A DNA stretch of 64,000 bases, taken from Aphrophora alni (taxonomy: Eukaryota > Arthropoda > Insecta > Hemiptera > Aphrophoridae). The position numbers were made by a program, and so were the translations under genes. Positions 13,501 to 27,800 of the stretch are shown here, piece by piece. The stretch lies in NCBI GenBank assembly GCA_963513935.1, contig OY740773.1, forward strand, positions 102,781,291 through 102,845,290. The letters are read 5' to 3'. Position 1 is the stretch's first letter; every line of letters begins with the position of its first letter. Below the pieces are notes generated by a model. The model was not told the DNA's origin and ran no database searches. It saw only the letters and a program-made list of their open reading frames with translations.

Positions 13501-16500
13501 AACAATGTATTAAAATTATATATATATACAGTAGAGTCTCGCAAACTTGGCACTTGATAACCCAGCAGTCCGGATTACTCGGCGACCCCGACGGGAAAAA
13601 AATATATTGCTAAAAACAGCGATGTTCGTAAAAGTTCGGCAGATCCCAAAGCGGGCATTAACTTCGATCGCTCGAATCGTTGATGGTACTTTTCCCACGT
13701 TAAACTCGTCACAAAGCTTTTTTACAGATTCCCCTCTGTCAAGTCTTTTTAATACATTTAACCGCGTCTCAAACGAAACCAACACACGCTTCCGTTTTCG
13801 TAACTTGCTCATTTTTATTTACTGTATATACTGTGCGTAGATCACAACCAGTCAAAGAAAACTGAAAAAAAAAGTTATATTTTCCATAATGTACACTAAA
13901 TTGATTCGTGGAAAAAAAAGCAGCCCATCAAACATTTTTGCAGGTGTATATCTGCTATAACGACGGGTGCCAATGCCGCAGTGTTTTTACGCCGCCGACA
14001 ATGGGATACCGCTATCGACAAAGTCATTTGACTCGCCGCTTTGGTGCCACGATGTTTTTACACCGCCGACAAAGGGATATCGCTATCGACAAAATTGTTT
14101 GATATCGCCGCCGCTTTGGTGTTTCATTTACAATTTTTTTTTTCCTTATTCCCGATAACCCGGAATTTCACAAACTCGGCACACTTCCGGTCCACATTAC
14201 GCTGAGTTTGCGAGACTCTATTGTATAATAAAAAAAAAAATCAATTAATTTTACCATTTTAAATATTGAACTTCATCGTTTATTTTAAATAACTTAACAT
14301 AAATTAAATAGTTTAACTAACTTATGAAATGAGTCCTCTTTGTCTATCTCTTACACATTTTTCTCTCTCCTCTCTTAGTTTTAGATTTCTTTATTCCAAT
14401 TGGTTAAAATGGTTACACGAGTTATTTTGTTTGGATGAATAACGCATTTATATGTTCTTTGCCTTTACGAAGGATTTATCCCCAAAAGGTTTTTCTCATA
14501 ACCATGAAGCCTATTAATAATTTTCACTTGTTATAAGTCGACACTTGAATTAAAATCACTGCAAAAAGTACTGATTCTACATTAAACCTAATTTGATCTA
14601 TTACTCTGGCAGGAGCATCAAAGGAAAATAAAGTAGAATAGCACTAATCCAACAAAAACTGTGTCGTTATATTATGTTTACACACTCAATAAAATCACTA
14701 CATTAATCATTATAATGCACCATTACTTTCCAAACGAAGCCATACTTTTTGATTTTTAAGTTCAACAAATATTTGTTACGTAACGGATTTTATTCTAGCA
14801 GTATTGCTGATTTTATGTCATCTGCACATTGTGTGAGACAGATTTCTCGACATTTGATATTTATAAACCGTGACATTGTCGGAAACGATTGTTTGGGAGG
14901 TGAACTTCATTGTACTTTGTAAATCTAATGATATTTTCCACTGGCTTACAAACTAAACTAACTGTAAAATACTACAAGTTTATGCATTTAGCACTTAACA
15001 TGTGTTCAAAATATGACCATGATACTCAGTATATATTATATATAATGTTACTGAATTATACTCCTGTTTTATTATTATTTTTTTTTTTTCAGGGTGCAAA
15101 GGTAGAAATTGAAGCAATTGTAGGATATGGTAAGTAATATATAAATAGTTATTTATTTTTATTTCTTTGTACAGTAGAAGCTCTTTTAACCGGCATTCTA
15201 ACAACCGGCAATTTCTACTAACCGGCATCAGCCAAGCCACTCACAGTCGGTTTTTTCCGGTTATGTTCGGGCGGCTGACAGGCCTCGACTGACATTTCCC
15301 GCCAGTTCAGTGACTAAGTGCGCCGTTTTCTTAGTCATCCAGTGTTTGTCTGCTTCATAAGTAACACTTTATTTTCTTCATAATGTCAACATCGTTGTAA
15401 ACATTAATACATACACAAACCAGTGGCGGCTCCAGCGCCGGCCGGTGACACTCTACAGCAGGGTTTTTTGCTCAGCTAGCATGCGCCCGGCCGCCCGTCG
15501 CCTGGCCGTAGCGCTCTGCTCTGACCTTGAGCACTCTTTAGTTAGTTATCTTTTATTGTTATTTTGTTTGGTGATATCTAATACTAGTTATCGGTTATAA
15601 TTGTAATTATCATATTCATACTATCTTGTACACTGATTTAGTACAGCTCACAGTACTTGGTAGGTATTGGGAAAAGTAGGTAGGTAGTTTATATACGGAA
15701 GTTTATAAACAGAAAAATGGCACGATGCACAATATCAGAAAATTATTATTCTACATTTGGCAGCCGTTTTAATATTTCGACGGAATTGAAAAAGTTGTTA
15801 TTTACGCTGCTAGAGCGAAGTAGCAGTCAACAACAACATTAGTAGTTTTGTAGAAATCCACCAGAATGCGTGAGAATGCTCAAATAGCGAGAGTCGGTCG
15901 AGCTGAGGTAGACTCGGGCAGCAATAGAAATAGAGTAGCAACACTGCTTGTAGTGCAGTCGCAGTCTGGCAGCAGTCAGATAGAAGCCTGGCGGGAAAAC
16001 AGCCGTCAGTGACAGCGTAAGCAGACGGAATTTTCATAACCTAAAACTACTGTTACGGTTGTTACGTAAAGATACGCTTGTCGGCTTGGTTAATGGTTAT
16101 GTTTTGTTCTTCTATAAATTAGTGCTAATTAAGTTATGTGTCATGGAAAAATTTTTAGTGAAGTTTAAAAAGGCTTCTTCAAAGCCGAACAATGAACAAT
16201 CAAATACTTGTGATAATGGTGAATCTTCCAGTAGTTTTAGTGTTGATAACTCTAACTTAGAAAACACTAGTATTAGTATTCAAAAAAAGCTGAAACGACC
16301 ACTTGATCTTGATCTTAGCGTAAATGCTAATGATGGACCAAAACAACCTAAGCTAAATTTTCCTACACGAAATATAGGAGGAAAACAACGGTCTTTCCAA
16401 AGTAATTGGTATGATAAATATTCTTGGATAGAATACTCGGGTGGAAATGACGCCATATTTTGTTTCTTCTGCCGGCATTTTACTGTCACAGGAAAGGAAA

Positions 16501-19500
16501 CCCTCACTACTGTCGGATTTAATGACTGGAGAAACATAAGTAAAATGGCAGACAAACACGAAAATTCCAACTCTCACAAGCTTTGCCTATCAAAGTACAA
16601 GGGATGGTTGGATTCTCAGAAAACTGGGGCTGTTTCAACTAAAATCAATGAACATATGGCTCAAACAATAGAAAAAAATAGAAAAAACATTGACAACACT
16701 TATAAGAAGCGTGCTATTTTGTGCCCGTCAAGACATTGCTTTAAGAGGACACAGGGAGGTTCAATTTCATAACGAAGATCGAGATGACAATTTAGATGAT
16801 AGTGATGACTCGGATGATGTAAAGGAGCTATACCCAGAAGGTAGTAATCGCGGAAATTTTCAAGAATTGGTGAATTTACTTTGTTTAGAAAACGACCAGT
16901 TTAATACCAATCTCAACAACATGCCTGTAAATGCCAAGTATACATCTAAAGATATTCAAAATGAAATTTTAGATGCAGCTTCAAATTTAGTCACTCGTGG
17001 TATAGTTAATGAAATAAAAACTAGCAATATATACAGCCTTATAGTTGATGAAACTCGAGATGAAGGGTGCAAGGAGCAAATGAGTATATGTTGCCGTTAC
17101 ATTCATCAGTCTAAAATAAAAGAAAGGTTTCTTGGGTTTGTAGAATTGCAAGAACTCACCGCTGAATCTCTAGCTATCAAGATAAAGCATTTTTTGGAAT
17201 CAATTGGTCTAAAAATTGAAAATTGTGTTAGCCAGTCATATGATGGTGCGTCTGTTATGTCGGGAAGATTTAATGGGTTGCAATCATTAATCAGAGAAAT
17301 GGCTAATAATCCTTGCTCGTACGTGCATTGCCATGCACATAGACTGAACTTGGTCTTAGATGACGTAGCTAAGAATGTACAAATAGTTGGAGAAACTATA
17401 GGTCTTTTAGAAGCAATTTATGCTTTCCAATCTTGCTCTACGCTTCGCCATGAACTGTTCATCTTTTTCAAGGAGACTAAAACTGGGAGAAAAGTCATCA
17501 CAGTACCTCAACACAGCGATACTAGATGGGTAGCAAAGTATAAAGGGGTACACTTCTTTAAGAACCAAATTGCCTCTGTAATAAATGCTTTGGAAAAATG
17601 TACGCAAAGTTCAAAGCCAAGAGCAGCTGCTGAGGCTAGAGGCCTTTTGATGCAATTAAAATCTTTTGACTTGGTTTTCACTCTAGTATGCCTAGAGGGT
17701 ATCTTAAAGATTGTTAATATCGTATTAAAACAACTTCAGTCCTCGACCGTAGATGTAAGCAAATGTCTTAAGCTTGTAAGAGCAACAATAGATCAATTAG
17801 GTCAGTTAAGAACGAATGAAAAGTTTGAAGAATTTGTCTAAGAAACAGTACAAATATGCAAAAACTGTGAGATTGATGACAAAAGAGACACTGGCCACCG
17901 GAAACAGAAGTCAACGGCAAGCCTTGATGATTATTTCGTCATGGAGACTACTGGCAAGGGAAGATCTGACTCAGATAGTGAAATTGATCACCAGACGAAA
18001 TTGAAAGCAGGGTATTTTAATGTTCTAGATAACATATTATGTGAAATGGACAAAAGGTTTATCAATAATGACATCCTAATGTTTTGTATCCCAGCTTGTG
18101 ACCCGAAGTCAAAAGATTTCTTAAATTCAGAAGTTTTGTGTCATTTTGCAGAACTTCACGGCAAGGATAGTGACTTTACTTCTACCCTAAAAGTGCAGTG
18201 TGGCTTGGGTAAACCAATGTTTAGCGATTCTAAAAGTAGTATGGATGTGTTGAAAGATTTAGCCAATTTCCCATCATTTGAAGAGTTACAACATATTATG
18301 ACAATTTTATTGACAATGCCCGTCTCTACAGCGACTGCTGAAAGGACATTCTCTACAATGCGCAGGATAAAATCAAACTTGAGGGCTACAATGACTGGGA
18401 AGAGACTAAATAGTTTGGCAGTATTATCCATTGAAAAAGAAGCAAGCTATGAACTTCTCAGCCACCCTGATCCTGTCATTGAAGAATTCGTTTCCCAGAA
18501 GGGAAGAAGATTGCAGTTTGTCATGAAATAAACTGTATATTTGAACTGTCCTAAATGTACATATTACCGATTTAAGGTTAGGTTAGTTTATACTAATTCA
18601 TTACATTTCATCAAAAAAGTCATTATGTGAAGTTTTATTATAAAACATTATGGTTTGCTACAATTACAAAAAAAATTTAAAACTTTATTAAGTCTTTGAG
18701 GTGTGCCAACATTGGTAATTCTGTGCAATTACTTGGTCAACCCCAAACTTTTTCATATTTTACTACGGTCATAAGGATGTTCTCAGAAAGCAAGAAACAT
18801 ATAATTCAAGGCCCGCAAGGCCATTGTACAAAGCGATAAGAAGGTTCAAAGTTCACGCGATAACAGTGGCTTGCGGGAGACGCGCGGAAGGCCAGTTGTG
18901 ACAGTACCGTTATATAATTATATATAATGACAGGTTTGGCCAGGTAGCTATATATATAGGCATATATATATAGCTACCTGGCCAAACCTGTCATTATAGG
19001 CCTTCAAACCTGTCATTATAGGCCTTCCGCGCGTCTCCCGCAAGCCACTGTTATCGCGTGGACTTTGAACCTTTTTATCGCTCGGCAACCTGTACGATGG
19101 CCTTGCGGGCCTTGAATTATATGTTTCTTGCTTTCTGAGAACATCCTTATGACCGTAGTAAAATATGAAAAAGTTTGGGGTTGACCAAGTAATTGCACAG
19201 AATTACCCCTACATTTTGTGACCCCCATGCTGCACAGAGGGTTAAACTCTTCTAGTTAGAGTATCTTTTTTACTGCCCTATGGTACATTTCAAATACCTT
19301 TTTTAAATCGCCACATAAATTAATGATATTAATTCAAGTTGTATGTTACATGAACGCTCAAAACTTTTAATGTAAATTTTGCGTAACTTTTATTACAATT
19401 TAATTTGGTACCTAGTAAGTAGTGTTAATGAAGATCAATTGTTATTTTAAATGAGAATTCTCATAAATAAAATATAACTATTTTCAGTAAACATATATCT

Positions 19501-22500
19501 CTAAAATGTAAAAGGAATGATTTTGTTGTTCAGAATTTTAATTTATGATTTTTAATCGATTGGTCGTTGTATTTGTCAAATCAGTTATTACATTCACCAT
19601 ATTATTTATATAGAGGTTATTGCGTCTATTGTGTATGTATTACTAGAAAGTTTTATTTATTTTTTTTTACAAAATTATTGGAGGTTCTTGGCGGAGATGT
19701 AAACTATCAAAAAAGAATACGTACATCGTAATTGATTTCCAAATTCATGACAACAAGAAGTAAGAAGTGAAGTTTACTTTTTAGCTGAAATGATTTGTTA
19801 CTAGATTGTGGAAACTTCTACAAAACTCGGGCTTCCTAAGAGACTGTTTTATCTCCGCCTCAAAATTGGCCAATCTTAAGTAATAATTGTAACTGTTTAG
19901 GGACTCTAAGACATTGGTTTAAAAAAATAAATTGAATGATTAGGTCGAAAGAAACGTTTTGCAGTTTGTGAAATTGCAAGTCTACTTTTAATGTTGTTCA
20001 TATTGGAAAGTTAAAATGTAGTGAACAAAAATAATATATGAATTAGGAAAAACCTAATTCCTATTATATAATCAATGAACCTTTTGATGTTAGTTGATTT
20101 GAACCATTTAAAGCCAAAGTTATTAATAAATATTGGGAATTATCAATCAAAACATACAGATACAATGTTTTACAATATATAACAACGTAAATATTATATT
20201 ATATAAAATGTTGTTATAGTAGTAAGTAATATATTAAAATTAGTTAATTGAGTAAATAGTTAAATTTTGTGATGAAATTGGTTGAAACAACATTACAGTA
20301 AAATAAGGCAGTTGGACTTATTATAGGTTGTATAAGACATTTCATTATAATATAGAAAACCACAATAGGATAAATAGTTTTATATTCTGTATACATGTAA
20401 AAATTAAGATTCAAATTATAATATTAACTATGAGCAAAACAATTATTTTAACCCTTTGCACTCGTCTGGCCAGCACTGCTGGCCAAATAGTAATCTGAGT
20501 TTACCCGCCATTGTTTACGATGTCGCCGTGCGCACAGCTCGGGTGGCCAGCAGTGCTGGCCACGTAACTTTTCTGGCTAGGTCCGCAGCCATATTGACTG
20601 TTCTGTCGCACCAGCTCGGAATTAATTTTAGACCATTCACCACAATTGGTACATAGGATGAAAGAATGACAAACGAAAGCATATTTTATTTCTATATAGT
20701 TTTAATAAATGAACTTAAACACATTTTTGCAGTTTTTATATTAAAAAAAAAATTTGATATACTTTTATTATAAAAACAAAATTGCATGAACTGTTGCTAC
20801 AATGTGAGTCACAAACTACTTTTTAAAACTACTACATCCGTAAGCCATTGTTGACGATAATGGTTACAAAAATTAAGATAACGACAATATAAAAATATGG
20901 CAGCAAATTTAACATTTATTATTACATTTTTTAAAATGTTTGTAATTTGTATACCAAATGTCGTTATTTGATATACAAAGTACAAACATAGCAATTCTAA
21001 AAAAAAAGTGTTCTCAAAAAGTGGAATCGAATTTTAAAAAAAAAATATCTACAGTTTATTTTTTTCAATTTTAGAACGTACTTTTAAATACATATTTTTT
21101 GTGTTATTTGCAAAAAAAATTGTTGCGGTTAATAATAAATATCGCGATTTTTCGTTTCATTTGTAAATGGTAAGAACGCCGTTGTGTTCAATATAAAAAT
21201 AAACAAATGAAAATAGTAGGTAATCAAATTCTCTTTAATATTTAGCATCAGGATAATTTAAGATTGGCGAAATATTTTCCGATTTATCAAAGGAAAACGT
21301 ATAGATCTCCAGAAAACCGCGATTTTACATTAAGAAGTTTTAATATTTTTCATGATCTGAAAGTATCGTACAGTCGCCCCCAAAAAAACCCATGTACTTT
21401 CTAAACAATTAGCGATTATAGCAAACATTTTTTCTTTGAAAAACGTTTATACAAATTGGACCCATTCTTGGTCATTTTTTAAAAATATAAACGAAATATA
21501 TTTTTAAAATGCTGTTTATTTTCGTGGCCAGCACTAGTGGCCTCCCGAGCGTTCGAGTAATTTCATGTTAGCCAGCACTGCTGGCCATCCGAGCTACGCG
21601 TGCCTACGCAAGTAATTAATTCCGACTTGAAGCGTAAATGGCTGCGGCCAGCAGTGCTGGCCACCCGATCTGTGCGTTCAACTTATAGTAATGGTTACCG
21701 AGCGCAAAGGGTTAAACCAATACAATAAAACATTACTTTTTTTTTTTTTTTTTTTTTCAATTTGTATGTAAAGCGTAGTGAAGTGATTATTTTATATTAC
21801 TTTTTTGAGAATTTTAAATATGTCTCTGGTAAAAAAATACATATTTGTTATTAATGTTTAAAATTAAAAAAAACAAAAAAACAAATAGGTCTAATATATA
21901 TGTTCTATTTATCATAAAGTTTTAATCAAGAAAAGAATAAATCCTCCTGAAAAATATAATTAGTTTTAGAAATCTCCTCAAATTTGGAGAAGGAATTTTT
22001 ATTCAAATAAATAAAATATAAGTTATTGTTATGGAAGTAATATTTTATTGAAAAATTAACAAAAATTCCATTATTTGCACAATTATTTTCCTTTTTGTTA
22101 ATACACAATTTGTTTTGCTTCCACACTGTCTGCCACTGTTTACCCTGTTGTTAGGGTTTCCATTCTTTTGGGGAATTGTGTCAATATGGAAGTTAAAGTG
22201 TTTAAATAAACTAAAATGTATTGACTTGTCTCTAAAAATTTCTTAAAGGGTTGCTTAAATATTCACCCTCAAGTGGAACCCAAGGGACATTGATACGCGT
22301 TGTAAGGTTTATGTTTTGTTTTTATGCCTACATGTTCGTATTTAGAGTCGCGAACAAAATGTAACATTTGTTCACGGTAGGTTATTTAGGTAAACATTTT
22401 ATAACATAATGAAAATTATGTTAAACTTAGGTCGTAAGCAAATGAGTAATCACAATAACAATATTTATAACCAAGGATACATTCTGATATCTGGTATTAG

Positions 22501-24258
22501 TTGTGCAATAATGACGTGAGCCAGGTGTTACGTTTCACCCGTATCACAAAATGCACTCATCAAGATATAACCAACTAATACATTTAACCAATCCTTAAAC
22601 AATCAGACTAGAATAATGCTTTTCCAGTACAAACCACAATCTTAGATTCTGTACGGGGGTATTTACCCAGGTCCCCCGCCATAGTCATGACACCCCTAAA
22701 CTGTGCCTACCCAAAAAATAAATCCTGGAGCCGCCCCTGACACAAACTTCAAATTCAGTAATTTCGCGCACTGTGTGACACTACATCCAACTTTTGCAAA
22801 TTAGTGTGCTCTATTACTGTGTCTTTAGAAAGTATTGGCATTTAACCTTTGAATATTATGTATTTACTAAAATGAGTTATTATAAAATATGTAATACCAC
22901 ACAAAAAAAAGAAACAAACATTTTGATTCCTACATCGGAGTTACCGCTTTCATCACTAGCGGTATCACTTTCACACAAACAGTTATGAATATCACTTGAA
23001 TTGCCAAGTTCACTCATTATTATATGTGTAATACTACACTAAAAACACTACTGATACACTAAAATCAAAATCTAAAATCACTGATAATCAAAAAATAAAT
23101 TGTATTTACCAAAATAATATAGACAAAAACACTAAACAACAATTCACTGCCGGTATTGATTTTCACTAACATTGATTTTTCTTATAACCATCGATAAAAT
23201 TGTGCAAAATGAATAGAGCGTCTTTTACTCAGAGTTACTATATAAAATACATGTAGTTTGGATAAAAGTTACCGTTTGTATATCGATTTTAGCAACCCTT
23301 GTTTAATTAGATCGCGATCGCGACTTTAGCACTTTGGCCGCGGCAAAATAGATCGCGATCGCGACTTTTAGCACTTGGAGGGTTAAAAACTAGATACGCT
23401 CGATTTCCCTGGTCCCGACCGTGCCGGTTAAAAGAGCTTCTACTGTACAGTGAATATGATAATAAAAATTATCTATGGAACAGTGAGGGAATTTCTTAAA
23501 ATTTCTGTGAAATAGGTGACCCAACTAGTGTGCGAAATCACAAGTAAAATGAAATTATGGTTCAGGAATTATGAATTAGGAATTTATGAACATAATCAAG
23601 TTATCATTGGTTAGATATGTTATTATATGACTATATATATGTCCGAGATATTTCTTAAAATAAAGTAACTTGTTCCTTAATATTAATTTTACACATTTGT
23701 CAGTTTATGTTCCTGTTAAAGTGTATAATTCAACTATTTCATTAAATAAGTAGGTATTCCATGAAACACAGATTTGGTTAGTTAAAATATGAAATACATT
23801 ATATGTAGTCAAACTGTAAAACATCAGAACAATAATACAAGAACTTCTTGAAAATAAAATAATCAAAATCAAAAATCAAGTAAAGAACGAACAAATAAAA
23901 TAATGTTATTACCAAACCCAAGAGATAAGTGTGTTTCTTGGAAAATATTGAACAAAATAATCTAACCTCACTACTTGGCGAGCAGGATGACTTGTGTTTT
24001 TAAAATAAAACATTGACCGTATCTGTAGTTTATGATTTATACAGAGTTAGTAGATAGTCTGGAATATAATAAATGTAATGTCTCATAAATGACATAAAAA
24101 AAAAGTGTTGGAAAGGTCGATGACCTACAATCTACAGGGTACCGTACTCTAAAACTAAAATATACAGATAGTTCCAAAAATTATTATTTTTATTTTTGTA
24201 AATGTAGGCATAGTGTCATTTTTCTATATTCTTTTACTCTTCATAAGGAGGAAATACT

Positions 24259-24309
<51 letters not shown>

Positions 24310-24807
24310 CTGTTTTATCTCATTAGTTTTCAAGATATTTGAGAAATGTGTCTTTTTTTGTCTTTGGGGTATAGAAATTACCATCCAGGAGTCAATGGAC
24401 ATTTCCATTCCATTACATGCTTAATAGTCACAATTTGAATGTGCAATTTACATTTTAAGAATTTAATAACTACTGGGATTGGAAACTGACTTGTACATTT
24501 AATAATTGCCCCATGTTAGTGCGCCAATTGTAATAGTTTAATATAAAGGGCTTTTGTATAATTATATTTATTATTTATTTGAATTTAAAATTGTAATATT
24601 TTTATCTTAAAGCTTTTATTTAATGAAAATTGCTCAGCTAAGGGCGCCAGATGGAGTTAACTCATCAATTTTGGAAAAGTAGTTAATTGTTAAAAATATC
24701 TCAGGATCGCAAATCCTTTTAAAAGTGTACTCACAGTGGTTCTCGGTGAAATAAAGAAATCTTATTTTGTTGTGCTGAAACTAAACATAATTTATTGAAT
24801 TAAAATT

Positions 24808-24854
<47 letters not shown>

Positions 24855-27800
24855 TGATACATTTCTTACCGCTATTTAAGATCTCTATGTTTTTTGACTT
24901 TAAAATTATTCTGCCTTGAAGAGGCTTGAATCCTTATTTATGATTTTAAATTAATAGTTGCAACTTAAAACAAAATATTTTTTATAGTGAGTTCTTATAT
25001 TCTCACGTAGCAAAGATTATGATTATATTAAAATGAAATTAAGTTCTCTAAATTTACTAGTTCCTATACAAAAATTCTTCATTGGAACAAATTTATAAAG
25101 TTCATACAAAAAATTCTTTTTTATACAAAATTGTTATAAAATTGTCTATGATTCTTTGTTACCGCATAACCGTTCCAGTAGGCTCAGAGTCTCCTCGTGG
25201 TGAGTTCCTCTCATCTTGTATGCAATCACCTTGTAGACTCAATTTACACACCTGACGATCAATTGTCCTTTTAAGTTCACAGTGTTGTACAAGAAATTGT
25301 CATCACTTTATTGTCCAATACTCTCCTCAAACTCAAACTACGTCCTACCACATCAAAAACTGTCTCTAAACTCTTTAAATCATCACCATCAATGTTCTAA
25401 AACTTCTTTTAGTCAAAAACATCTCTCACTGACTCAAATGTCATACTAGGACTCTACTTTAACAATTTTTTCTACATTTAAAGAAAGTTTCTCAACACAA
25501 AAATATGTCTGAACACGCCACACTCCCTCTTAAGACTCTTTTTTCACATATTCACTACTTTTTAAAAAAGTTTCTCTGAATTGAAAACACGTCTGACTTA
25601 CTGAACTGTTCCAACTGGCCAAAACCAAATGTGAGTATTTCTCACTTCCTCTAGCGTTATATTTTTTAATATGCAACGTCCGCGAGAAACCTTCTCACAC
25701 ACCTAGCAACACGTTTTGTCTATTTTTCACTACACAATTTCTATTAAAATATTCATATAACTTATAATTAACATTTTTTTACATCACATCAGTATTTGGA
25801 AATCTATATTTAAATTTTATATTCCCTTGTCTTACTATGTATTTTGAGTCATTCTTTTGACTTCTGAAATCTCCCCCCCCCCCCATTCAATTTCAACGTT
25901 TCCCGGGTTACTTTTAATATTCAAATCTTAATATAACCATTTTTTGGTTATCTTAGCCTAAATTACCATTTTTGGTATTACAACATATCCCAAAATTTCT
26001 CAAAAAAGTTAATAAATTATAAAATTTTGTTTTCAACCACAATTTCAGTCTTGTAGAGAAAACAAAGAATATTGAAAAATATTAATATGCTTATATTTAA
26101 AACTACTTAGAAAAATGTTTTTTTAAAATTTTTGGAACACCCTGTATATTGGATTTTAGTTTCGTAGCTCCCTGTAGATAGCCCTAGATCAAAGGTTTCC
26201 AAAGCCATTCTTTCTGTCATTGAGTAGCTGATATAACAATTATATTTCAGACTTCCAGTCCAATACATGCCTACAGTGACATTTTGAATGTAAAAATTAC
26301 ATTACTCAAAATATCTCAAAAACTAAATGTTATAAAAGTTTTTTTCCAAACAAATTTTCGACTTGGCAACTTATTACTATGCTTAATGGTAAAAAATGCT
26401 TAGTGGTAAAAATGTTCAAAAACACATTTTATAATTTTTGGAACATACTGTATATTTGAATTTTAGTTTTGGAGAATCTTGTAGATAGCCTAGACCAGAA
26501 ATTTCTAACGCCGTTTTTTCTACCTTTCTAGGTTATCTTGGAGCCAATATAAAAATTATAATCCAGACTGTCTACTAACCCTGTATAGTTAGTTCATGAA
26601 ATAATTATATACTTTAAGGGTAATATACTTATTCCTTAACATTAATTTAATAATATTTAATTTTAAATATTACGAAAATGTAACAGAAATAACTAGCAAA
26701 AAGTTTAAGTAAAACTTAACTGTGGTCACTAAGAATATTTCAATCAAATATGAAACTTAGAATAAGTTTCCGGCACAAATGGATAAGCTTAGACTCTCTA
26801 TTGAAATATACATTTTGGGTAAACAATTTTGGTTAAAAATTGATGATTGGGGGAGACGTCTGTACCAACTTATCTCCCATAAGAAATTCACAGTAGAAAA
26901 ATTCATTTATAAAGAAAATTAAATTTTGTTTTTCTTTCTCATGTAATGAAGATGAATATTATTTGTTTGTTTGTTAGTATATGGTTTTGTGAATGAGTGT
27001 ATGAGAAAGTTAGTGCAATCTTTTTAATATAAATAACCATTTAATATTTTTTTTTTAATTTGAAATGTTTTTATTTATTAGTTTACTTAAATTGAAAATT
27101 GTATTTAAGGAAATGCAACACCAGCAGTTCCTTCAGTATTTGATGGTTCCATTGATGGTACCATTGATGAAGAAGGTAGGTTCAATTTAATATAGTAAGT
27201 AAATCTAACTTAGCATTTCTATAATCAAGTTTTTTGTAACTTTGTAAAAATATATCAAAATTTATTATATGCTAATACTTTATATAACACCAACTCCAAA
27301 TCAAAATGCTTATATAAATAATTGAATAATTGAAAATAAGTCTGTTCCAATCTCAATTTTTTCCCCAGAATGATGGGAGATGAAATTCAGTAGAGGGTGG
27401 GGGGGAGTGGAGGGTACTGTTATGCGCATACTTTAATTTTCTTTCCATCTGCAAAGTACAGGAGCCTCAACAAACCTGTGAATGATAGTAAACGCCCGTC
27501 AAATTTTTATTTTACCTGAATTGATGGAACGATTTGACATTTTTAGTGATAATTTAATTGAAAACCTTTAAAAAGATTCAGCAGGCTTTTAGAAATGATT
27601 CCAAGGCCATCACACAAATTACGGAGTGGTAAAACCATTTCAAAAATAGCCATACTTCGGTGGAGAGGAACTCACATTCTGGCAAGCCCACAAACTGAAA
27701 TGACATGGTTATTGCCCTAATGTGGATTCTTATCATACAGAACCATCACTTACTATCCGAAAGTTATGAGATGGATCAAAAAATCAGTGTTCATTTTTTT

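Larger units (their letters stand above)
15421..22739 (+). mobile_element. hAT element (ZMYM1/DUF4371-type transposase), 7.3 kb
   Basis: Inverted ends CAGTGGCGGCTCCAG and CTGGAGCCGCCCCTG, with a perfect 8 bp target duplication ACACAAAC (15413-15420 and 22740-22747), diagnostic of hAT. It holds a nearly complete transposase gene (16143-18531), then a 4.2 kb noncoding segment containing a foldback and a piggyBac-type MITE. Confidence 0.96.
15172..23445. mobile_element. Tigger/pogo element split by a hAT insertion
   Basis: Perfect outer ends CAGTAGAAGCTCTTTTAACC and GGTTAAAAGAGCTTCTACTG, with TA target duplications (15170-15171, 23446-23447). Left subterminal DNA repeats an AACCGGCA motif three times. 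Without the 7.3 kb hAT and its 8 bp duplication, the element is about 950 bp and lacks transposase. It fills most of RidA copy 1 intron 5. Confidence 0.93.

Noticed and set aside
13908..14158. Overlapping plus-strand frames in the 13.5 kb Tigger
   Set aside because: They cover duplicated noncoding element DNA; the real coding remnant is the HTH on the minus strand.
14995..15240. Minus-strand frame over RidA exon 5
   Set aside because: Antisense shadow of the exon and of the Tigger terminal repeat.
20456..20656. Small protein frame at the left end of the piggyBac MITE
   Set aside because: It translates the terminal repeat and the subterminal palindromes; no family match and a non-ATG start.
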